A stretch of 6,105 bases of DNA, taken from a bacterium. GTDB lineage: Bacteria; Auribacterota; JABMQX01. Made by a program: the position numbers and the translations under genes. Positions 1 through 5,122 of this stretch are shown here, piece after piece (position 1 is the first letter of the stretch; each line of letters opens with the position of its first letter). The stretch lies in NCBI GenBank assembly GCA_013203085.1, contig JABMQX010000316.1:1-6105 (forward strand). Reading direction: 5' to 3'. The notes beneath the pieces are model-generated. The model saw only the letters and a program-made list of their open reading frames with translations, did no database searches and had not been told where the DNA came from.

Positions 1-24
1 ATTCAGATTACTTTTCACTGTCAA

Positions 25-1233
25 ATGAAACTGAAGAAACTGGCCGTGCCGATTTGCCTGTGGGCTTGTTTGCAGTCTTACACCGCACTCGCCTGCAGAT
101 ATACCGTCCGCGACACCGGCTTCGTTGATCTGGGCGCGAAGCCGCATCGCCTCTACGGCTATGTGAACCAAGATACTCCAGCAGATATTGTTTCCACTTT
201 CACGGAAATATCACATGCTGCCCTTCTGGACAGCAACATCAATATTGAAATAATTGACGCCGATAAACAGAAAGAGCATCCGGCCATGAAGTACCTTGAT
301 TTATGGCCGACAAAATCTTTCCCTGCTGCGGTTCTCGTCTCCCCCGATGGACAGTCGGTGATAGTGCCCGTCACAGAACGTAACCAGCTTTTCAAACAGA
401 CATTGCGGTCAGCGCTTGATGTTCTCGTTTCCTCACCAACACGAGACGAAATCCTGCAGCACGTCAGCACAGCCTACGGCGCAATACTGCTGATTGAGGG
501 AACGGATGTCGAAAAGAATGTTGTGGCTCGTAAAGCTGCTTCCGGCGCCATCGAGATAGTAGGCGACCAAATGAGAATGATGCCTAAATCCTTCGGTCAG
601 CCTCCCGTCCTTATCGTGATAGACAGGGAATCTATCTCACGAGAAAAAATCCTCCTTTGGAGCCTCGGCTTGGATGCTGACAAAGTCGGTGAACCTCGTG
701 CAGCGGTGCTTTACGGAAAAATGCGATGGGTGGGACCGCTAATGAAAGGCGAAGAAATAAGCGAAGCCAATCTGACCGGTATCCTTTCAGTTATTGGGGC
801 GGACTGTGAATGCGGGCTTGACATATCCTGGACGCAGGGCACGATGCTCCCCGTTAGATGGGATGAGAAGGTACGAGCCAGGGTAGCTGAGGCTCTGGAT
901 TTTGATCCGGAACACCCCATGGTGAAAATGGAGGTGAGCAGCATCCTGAGAACTGAGTATTCCTTCCCCGGGGCGCCCTTTGGATACACGGAGCTAATTG
1001 CCGACTCCGCACCTCTTTCAGAGACACAGGAAACATCCGTTCATACGGATCGTACAGATCCGAATGGAATCGTCTCTGAACCCCTGCCCGGTAAGACTGT
1101 GTCCGACGGACCCATTCATTCCAAGAGCAGCCCGACGCTGCAAAAATCATTGTACATCATCGTGGGTTTGGCAATGGCTGTGATAGCCGCGGGTTTCTTC
1201 ATCCTTTTTCGAGCGGCAAGGAGAAACTCATGA
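25..1233 (+). CDS. Exported, membrane-anchored protein with two thioredoxin-fold-like halves and a CECG motif (unnamed family)
   Basis: The 402-residue product has a signal peptide (positively charged MKLKK, hydrophobic core, probable signal peptidase I cleavage after A21-L22-A23, so the mature protein begins with C24). It also has one C-terminal transmembrane helix (about 376-395) followed by FRAARRNS, which suggests a large extracytoplasmic domain held by a C-terminal anchor. Residues 92-109 (LDLWPTKSFPAAVLVSPDG) resemble the cis-proline strand of a thioredoxin fold, and about 152-260 could be a second such half, but no CXXC is present. C261-E-C263-G, then a WT.G..LPVRWD stretch, looks like a family signature. 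Residues 325-372 are a low-complexity Ser/Thr/Pro linker. I cannot name the family. No ribosome binding site is visible before ATG 25 and the frame is open to the left edge, so the true start could lie upstream. It probably heads a transport operon. Confidence is high that it is a gene, low on function. Confidence 0.85.
   Translation: MKLKKLAVPICLWACLQSYTALACRYTVRDTGFVDLGAKPHRLYGYVNQDTPADIVSTFTEISHAALLDSNINIEIIDADKQKEHPAMKYLDLWPTKSFPAAVLVSPDGQSVIVPVTERNQLFKQTLRSALDVLVSSPTRDEILQHVSTAYGAILLIEGTDVEKNVVARKAASGAIEIVGDQMRMMPKSFGQPPVLIVIDRESISREKILLWSLGLDADKVGEPRAAVLYGKMRWVGPLMKGEEISEANLTGILSVIGADCECGLDISWTQGTMLPVRWDEKVRARVAEALDFDPEHPMVKMEVSSILRTEYSFPGAPFGYTELIADSAPLSETQETSVHTDRTDPNGIVSEPLPGKTVSDGPIHSKSSPTLQKSLYIIVGLAMAVIAAGFFILFRAARRNS
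1218..1223 (+). promoter_or_regulatory. Strong ribosome binding site for the ATG at 1230
   Basis: AAGGAG lies inside the last codons of the upstream gene, six bases before ATG 1230, and that ATG overlaps the upstream stop codon as ATGA. It is the best ribosome binding site in the window, yet it serves an ORF of only 24 codons, which implies that a longer gene once began here. Confidence 0.7.
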
Positions 1234-1375
1234 CTATGTTCGGCATCATCATAGAAAGATCACTCACGGAACAACAGATTGTCCTCCTGGCTTGCTGGCA
1301 TTGATGACAGCCATTGCCTTATTTGTGCCGCTTTTGTCTGCCGGCAGAGATTTAGGATTCCTTTGCGACCTGTGA
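1230..1375 (+). pseudogene. Broken N-terminal remnant of a membrane protein, possibly an FtsX/MacB-type ABC permease
   Basis: ATG 1230 opens a 24-codon ORF (MTMFGIIIERSLTEQQIVLL...) that stops at 1302-1304. In a second frame the reading goes on as LLALMTAIALFVPLLSAGRDLG and stops at 1373-1375. Joined by one frame change near 1290, the two give a short basic/polar start, one hydrophobic helix and an S.GRDLG end. That layout resembles the first about 45 residues of FtsX-like permeases (polar 'R.L.ER' segment, first membrane helix, then 'LDLG'). Nothing after 1375 continues such a protein, so both a frameshift and a loss of the 3' part would be needed. Alternatives are two real micro-ORFs coupled by ATGA (1230) and TGATG (1302-1306), or a short leader. 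The FtsX link is inference from a short stretch. Confidence 0.4.
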
Positions 1376-1416
1376 AAACCCGATTTTGAACAAAGGCGAA
1401 TGTCTGGGCAAGGCGG

Positions 1417-1422
1417 AGGAGG
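1417..1422 (+). promoter_or_regulatory. Ribosome binding site that decides the start of the ABC ATPase
   Basis: AGGAGG sits five bases before GTG 1428. The longer in-frame option, TTG 1386, has no comparable site and would add 14 residues (LNKGECLGKAEEAC) outside the normal ABC domain. GTG 1428 is therefore preferred. Confidence 0.65.
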
Positions 1423-1427
1423 CGTGT

Positions 1428-2444
1428 GTGTCGAGAACAACAAGACCGGACTTAGCGATTGAAACTCATGATCTTACGAAGCGATTCCGGAAAGCGAAGT
1501 CCTATCGCGAGATATTGCTCCGGCCTTTTGCCAGGGAGGAAACAACAGCCCTGCAAAACGTTTCTCTGAGCGTGGAGGTGGGGGAGATTTTTGCTCTGGT
1601 AGGACGTAACGGCGCCGGAAAGACTACGCTCATCAAGATACTTTCGACCCTCGTCTTGCCGACCGGCGGGGATGCGTTCGTAGCGGGATATGACGTTGAG
1701 CGGGAGGGGGATAAGATCAAGAAGCGGATCGGGTCTGTGGTCGCTGAAGAACGAAGCTTTTACTGGCGGCTGACGGGGAGACAGAACCTGAGCTTCTTTG
1801 CAGTGCTCAATAACATCCCGAGGGCCGGTGTTAAGGAAAGGGTTGACGACGTGATCGGTCTCGTGGGGTCGGAGGAAGATGCGGACAAAATGTTCAAGGA
1901 TTACTCCACGGGCATGAGGCACCGTCTGGCGATAGCGCGGGCGTTGCTTACCGACCCGGAGATTGTGCTCTTCGACGAGCCAACGAAGAGTCTTGACCCC
2001 CCGAGCGCGAAAGCTATAAGACGCTTGATGGCGGCCTTCGGTCTCCGTGAGCCAAAGAGGACTGTGCTTTTTGCGACGCACGACTTGACGGAAGCGGAAG
2101 AACTGGCCGGACGCATCGCGATCCTCGATCGCGGAACGATCAAGGCTTGTGGAACTCCGGCGGAGCTAAGAAAAAGGGTCTCCGGAAAAAGACGATATAC
2201 CCTGAAACTTCGTCAGCCGAACGAGCGCGTGATCAGCTTGCTGCGGCGGTTGTCGCCATCCGGTCACCCAACCGGGGATGCTGCTGCCGAGGAAGCATCT
2301 TTCCTTATCGAGATCGCTGACTCGGGAGACGTGTCATCTGTTGTCCGCCAACTGGTTCTGGCAGAGGCTCGAATCCTTGAGTGTGTTGCGGTGGAGCCTT
2401 TGATTGCCGAGGTATTTGACACCTTAACGCACAACGGCACCTGA
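1428..2444 (+). CDS. ABC transporter ATP-binding protein, NatA/ABC-2 exporter type
   Basis: Cytoplasmic ATPase that would drive the permease encoded next to it. With the GTG start it has 338 residues. Motifs in order: Walker A GRNGAGKTT (about 59-67); the Q-loop region VVAEERSFYWRLTGRQNL (about 104-121), where Glu replaces the usual Gln; signature YSTGMRHRLAIARAL (159-173); Walker B and D-loop IVLFDEPTKSLDP (179-191); switch His in FATHDLTEAEEL (His 218). About 110 C-terminal residues after 'GTPAELRK' form the accessory domain common in NatA-like ATPases. The ERSFYWRLTGRQNL variant is familiar from a subgroup of ABC-2 ATPases, so the protein is probably active. The stop overlaps the permease start by one base (TGATG), which indicates translational coupling. 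The substrate cannot be told: such pairs export drugs, polysaccharides, peptides or ions. Confidence 0.93.
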   Translation: MSRTTRPDLAIETHDLTKRFRKAKSYREILLRPFAREETTALQNVSLSVEVGEIFALVGRNGAGKTTLIKILSTLVLPTGGDAFVAGYDVEREGDKIKKRIGSVVAEERSFYWRLTGRQNLSFFAVLNNIPRAGVKERVDDVIGLVGSEEDADKMFKDYSTGMRHRLAIARALLTDPEIVLFDEPTKSLDPPSAKAIRRLMAAFGLREPKRTVLFATHDLTEAEELAGRIAILDRGTIKACGTPAELRKRVSGKRRYTLKLRQPNERVISLLRRLSPSGHPTGDAAAEEASFLIEIADSGDVSSVVRQLVLAEARILECVAVEPLIAEVFDTLTHNGT

Positions 2445-3256
2445 TGTTTGTTCTCAGAAAAGCACTGGCATTTGTCAAAAGAGATATTGTTGAGGAGACC
2501 AGCTACAAGCTGGCTTTCCTCATGCGCGTCAGCGGCATATTCTTCGCGGTTTTCACCTTCTTTTTTCTGTCAAAGCTTATCGGGAAGGGCACTGTCCCTC
2601 ATCTGGAACCGTATGGCGGTGATTACTTCTCTTTCGTCCTGATCGGCATTGCCTTCTCCGGTTACCATCAGGTGGCGTTGAGCGGGTTTTCGAGAAGCAT
2701 TCGTGAAGCCCAAATGAAAGGGACTCTCGAAGCGGTTTTGCTGACCCAGACGGGAATTCCGGCGATAGTTCTATGCTCCTCCCTCTACCGGTTCATCTGG
2801 TCATCTTTGACCGTTGTGATCTATCTCCTCATCGGTATAATAGTCTTTGGAGTGAGTGTAGGTGGCGCGAATGTGGTTGGAGCGTTTGTCGTCCTTCTCC
2901 TGACAATTACGTCTTTTTCGGGCATCGGCGTTATCTCCGCGAGCTTCGTGATGGTTTTCAAGAAAGGCGATCCCTTAGCCTTCGCATTATCGGGCGCCTC
3001 GTTTCTTTTGGGTGGAGTTTACTATCCCGTAGCGGTCTTGCCATCGTGGTTGCAGAAGATTTCGTACTTTCTGCCGATCCGGCACTCGCTGGAAGGCATG
3101 AGGCTGTGTTTGCTCAGGCAGGCGCCACTAAAGGTGATTGCCCCGAACCTGATAGCCCTGGTCGGCTTTACCATCATTTTGCTTCCTTTGAGCCTTATGT
3201 GCTTTCGGTACGCTGTAAGAAAGGCTAAGATAGATGGGAGTCTCACGCACTATTGA
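2444..3256 (+). CDS. ABC-2 type transporter permease
   Basis: The 270-residue integral inner-membrane protein is of the usual length for this family. I count six likely membrane segments: about 24-45, 60-80, 107-135, 143-171, 178-199 and 233-254. The family hallmark is at 190-220, GGVYYPVAVLPSWLQKISYF followed by LPIRHSLEGMR, where the fifth helix, the extracellular elbow and the conserved 'P..h.legmR' meet. The N-terminal amphipathic stretch (FVLRKALAFVKRDIVEETSYK) is also typical. It should pair as a dimer with the ATPase encoded directly upstream; its ATG shares one base with that gene's stop and has no good ribosome binding site of its own, so it probably depends on re-initiation. The substrate is unknown. 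The direction is inferred to be export, as for most bacterial ABC-2 systems. Confidence 0.92.
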   Translation: MFVLRKALAFVKRDIVEETSYKLAFLMRVSGIFFAVFTFFFLSKLIGKGTVPHLEPYGGDYFSFVLIGIAFSGYHQVALSGFSRSIREAQMKGTLEAVLLTQTGIPAIVLCSSLYRFIWSSLTVVIYLLIGIIVFGVSVGGANVVGAFVVLLLTITSFSGIGVISASFVMVFKKGDPLAFALSGASFLLGGVYYPVAVLPSWLQKISYFLPIRHSLEGMRLCLLRQAPLKVIAPNLIALVGFTIILLPLSLMCFRYAVRKAKIDGSLTHY

Positions 3257-3374
3257 TTTTCCGTTCGGCAAACAGGTGAGGCTGAAGGCGGTGTCGGAGG
3301 GGCTGGCGCGGCTGAAAGACGAGACGTCCATTGGAGCAAAAATAGCTGAGGGATGTGAGGAATGGCGGTGTTGA
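3234..3374 (+). CDS. Doubtful 46-residue ORF between permease and secreted-protein gene
   Basis: ATG 3234 overlaps the permease's last 23 bases and the ORF ends at TGA 3372-3374, inside the next gene's start region. The product begins MGVSRTIDFPFGKQ and is charged, probably partly helical (VSEGLARLKDETSIGAKIAEG), with two cysteines near the end. An AAGG lies about nine bases upstream. It fills the otherwise empty 105-base gap, which makes translational relay possible, but no family is recognised and an ORF this short can arise by chance. It may simply be leader sequence for the next gene. Confidence 0.2.
   Translation: MGVSRTIDFPFGKQVRLKAVSEGLARLKDETSIGAKIAEGCEEWRC
3348..3353 (+). promoter_or_regulatory. 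Ribosome binding site of the secreted lectin-like protein
   Basis: GAGGGA lies eight bases before ATG 3362. A second purine run, GAGGA at 3357-3361, stands six bases before an in-frame GTG at 3368, so initiation two codons later is also possible. Both starts keep the signal peptide. Confidence 0.5.
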
Positions 3375-4372
3375 GGCGGATCGCTTTGATCGTTCTGGTC
3401 GTCATGTCGCAAACGATGAACCTAACTCTTGCAGAGGCGGTTGGGGCAGAGGTCCCGTTCTTGGAAGATTTCGAGTCGTTACCGGAGGGTTCTGTAGATG
3501 GCCTGGACGGCTGGTCCGTGGCAAGAGGAGAAGCTGCTGTGGCGGCTGGTTCGGCTCGCTTTGGCGTGAAGGCCCTGAGGACGGGAGAGGCGAGCGAAGT
3601 TGTTCTCGCTGTTGCGGGGTCGGAGAATGTCGTCTGGGTGGACTTCTGGGTCATGACATCGGGAGGACCTTTTGTTCCAGCGATCTCGCCGCTGCCGAAG
3701 AAGTCCGTGGTGCTGATCTTTGACTGCTTCGAGGGCATTCAGGCTCTTGACGGCGATGGGATGGGTGGCGGCACGATCGTAAACTCAGGTGTTGCCTTAG
3801 GCGGTGGCGGATGGCATCGGATCACCGCGAAGCTTGATTTCGATGTCAAGACGTGGGACCTCTACTTGGATGGGCTTCGGAGGTTGGCCGACTTGGGTTT
3901 TCATTCTGACGATATTGCGGGGTTGTCAGGAATGGTGCGAACAGCCTGCGACCAGAGTCATTTGGACGCATTGAGTTTCACCGGCATGGGTCTGGTGGAC
4001 GACACCGATCAGGACGGTCTCGGCGACCTCAACGAAATAAAGGTCTATGGCACGGACCCTTTGTTGCCCGACACAGACGGCGATGGGATGTCTGACGGGG
4101 ATGAGATCGCCGCAGGGACGCAGCCGACAGATGACAGATCTTTCTTATATCTCACTATTTCCGCGAGCCACGTCGCGAGTACAATCCGGCTTTTCGCCCC
4201 CACGGTTGAAGGAAAAGCGTACGAACTTCAGTCAACCGAAGACATCGGCATCCCCGAATCGTGGCATCCCCTTGCGACCTTCATGGGAGACGGTCTTTCG
4301 TGGGTTTGGGTTCTCAGCGCCGACCCGGACGCCGCAAAGTGCTTCTATCGCCTCGTCGTTCTTCCGGAATAA
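3362..4372 (+). CDS. Secreted protein with lectin-like beta-sandwich, TSP3-type calcium loops and C-terminal beta module
   Basis: 336 residues. Residues 1-28 form a signal peptide (VLRRIALIVLVVM core; cleavage plausible after AEA at 26 or VGA at 29). Residues 32-208 look like a LamG/concanavalin-type beta-sandwich: FLEDFESLPEG.....GW at the start, then G..S..VLL-like strands and WHRITAKLDFDVKTWDLYLDG at 151-171, the classic 'W.hi....d...' ending. Residues 213-256 carry two DxDxDG calcium loops of the bacterial thrombospondin type 3 kind (D214-T-D216-Q-D218-G and D237-T-D239-G-D241-G, then DEIAAGTQP). Residues 261-336 end in AYELQSTEDI...SWHPLATF...KCFYRL, a module that often closes secreted proteins of Verrucomicrobiota and Kiritimatiellota. 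The likely role is calcium-stabilised binding at or outside the cell surface. No catalytic residues and no PEP-CTERM sorting tail are seen. It lies 105 bases after the permease on the same strand, so it may be co-transcribed and may or may not be a cargo. Confidence 0.88.
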   Translation: MAVLRRIALIVLVVMSQTMNLTLAEAVGAEVPFLEDFESLPEGSVDGLDGWSVARGEAAVAAGSARFGVKALRTGEASEVVLAVAGSENVVWVDFWVMTSGGPFVPAISPLPKKSVVLIFDCFEGIQALDGDGMGGGTIVNSGVALGGGGWHRITAKLDFDVKTWDLYLDGLRRLADLGFHSDDIAGLSGMVRTACDQSHLDALSFTGMGLVDDTDQDGLGDLNEIKVYGTDPLLPDTDGDGMSDGDEIAAGTQPTDDRSFLYLTISASHVASTIRLFAPTVEGKAYELQSTEDIGIPESWHPLATFMGDGLSWVWVLSADPDAAKCFYRLVVLPE

Positions 4373-4417
4373 TCGGCCACTCTTTCGGGAACGAGGGGAG
4401 CACGCCAAAACCATGCG

Positions 4418-5122
4418 TCACCGCCGTGGCATGTGAAATCCCCTGCGTCTCCGCGCTCTTGTGACAAGGAAAATAAGAGCATGAAAGGCGGACTCGCAAA
4501 GGCGCGAAGCTAAGACGAGCCATGCGATAGTCCTTCGTGGCTTTCCCTCTTTCCCGTTCGGAATACCGCGGGCGAGAACCGCTCTCAGGATCCCGATCAG
4601 GTGTGATAGGCGGGCCATCCATACCCCGGAAACACGAGGAAGGCGACGGGGAACGAGCTTTCCGTCGGCGCCAACTTCCAGTGTCAGTCGCACGATGCCC
4701 ACGATTTCCGTCGCGTCGCATGGGAGATCGAGCCGAAGTGCATTATCGCCCTTCGTTACGACCGTTAGCCCTCCGGAGCGGCGGCACCTGCGACTGCGGA
4801 CGACCCTGTGAATTAAGGGCCCGGAGCCGTGAATGCGGACGACAACATCACCAACACGGGGAGGACCAGTCAGTGGTTCCACTTTCACGGCGGTTCCGGG
4901 CGGAATGAAAGGCAGCATGCTTTGCCCCTCGATGCGAAGCAAGAAGGGGCTTGACGGACGTACTCCACGAAGCATCCTGGCAGTCGCGTCGGATAGAGAA
5001 TCAACTTCATCAGACCTCATGGCAGCATTTCCAGCAGCGTTGTTCTCGCCGACCTTTGCGATGATGACCTCGCCAATCTCCGTACGGCTACCGCGTGTAC
5101 CCAATCCAAATTCGGAAACCAT
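4418..5122 (-). CDS. S26-type (Ser/His) signal-peptidase-like protein
   Basis: Serine peptidase related to signal peptidase I of the ER/archaeal/SipW kind. Numbered from ATG 5122 (234 residues): the nucleophile is Ser68 in GQSMLPF; the general base is His105 in LIHRVV, where classical bacterial enzymes have Lys; box E is TKGDNALRLD (122-131). A hydrophobic stretch of the usual N-terminal anchor type is missing, which fits the 'S24/S26 family' proteins found near PqqD-like and other peptide-maturation genes rather than a housekeeping enzyme. The start is uncertain: ATG 5122 overlaps the protease stop as TGATG, GTG 5134 is also open, and ATG 5020 (before RSDEVDSLSD) gives a family-like N terminus of about 33 residues before the Ser. 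Residues from about 190 on are encoded by a dispersed repeat (4441-4555) and are probably a late addition. It could cleave leader or signal peptides; the substrate is unknown. Confidence 0.85.
   Translation of the reverse strand: MVSEFGLGTRGSRTEIGEVIIAKVGENNAAGNAAMRSDEVDSLSDATARMLRGVRPSSPFLLRIEGQSMLPFIPPGTAVKVEPLTGPPRVGDVVVRIHGSGPLIHRVVRSRRCRRSGGLTVVTKGDNALRLDLPCDATEIVGIVRLTLEVGADGKLVPRRLPRVSGVWMARLSHLIGILRAVLARGIPNGKEGKPRRTIAWLVLASRLCESAFHALIFLVTRARRRRGFHMPRR
4441..4555. repeat. Intergenic-type GC-rich repeat read through by the S26 gene
   Basis: Three blocks have the wording of the repeats often found between genes in environmental bacteria: CCTGCGTCTCCGCGCTCTT at 4442-4460, ACTCGCAAAGGCGCGAAGC at 4492-4510, and TCCTTCGTGGCTTTCC at 4531-4546. 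The first two are imperfect inverted copies of each other (CTGCGTCTCCGCG against TTCGCGCCTTTGCG read on the minus strand, one gap), so the DNA or RNA could fold. The element lies just inside the 3' end of the S26 gene on the minus strand. Identification rests on memory of the motif type, and only one copy is in the window. Confidence 0.45.

Noticed and set aside
88..99. Lipoprotein lipobox (ALAC) in the first gene
   Set aside because: Position -3 is Ala and -2 is Leu, not the L-[AS]-[GA]-C order; a signal peptidase I site after ALA fits better, and the protein has its own C-terminal membrane anchor.
805..815. CECG as a thioredoxin CXXC active site
   Set aside because: It is a CXC, lies near the end of the domain and not before a helix at the N-terminal side of the fold.
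1386..1427. TTG 1386 as start of the ABC ATPase
   Set aside because: There is no ribosome binding site before it, whereas AGGAGG is placed five bases before GTG 1428.
3250..3738. Minus-strand 162-codon ORF opposite the secreted-protein gene
   Set aside because: Low-complexity Ser/Thr/Ala/Pro product typical of antisense reading of GC-rich DNA; the plus strand has the signal peptide and recognised domains.
4373..4417. Terminator between the converging genes
   Set aside because: CTCTTTCGGGAACGAG can pair only weakly (one mismatch, tiny loop) and has no T run on either strand.
4418..5122. LexA/phage repressor-type S24 peptidase
   Set aside because: No DNA-binding helix-turn-helix, and the base is His in IHRVV with a KGDN box, which fits signal-peptidase-like S26 proteins and not the Ser/Lys LexA type.
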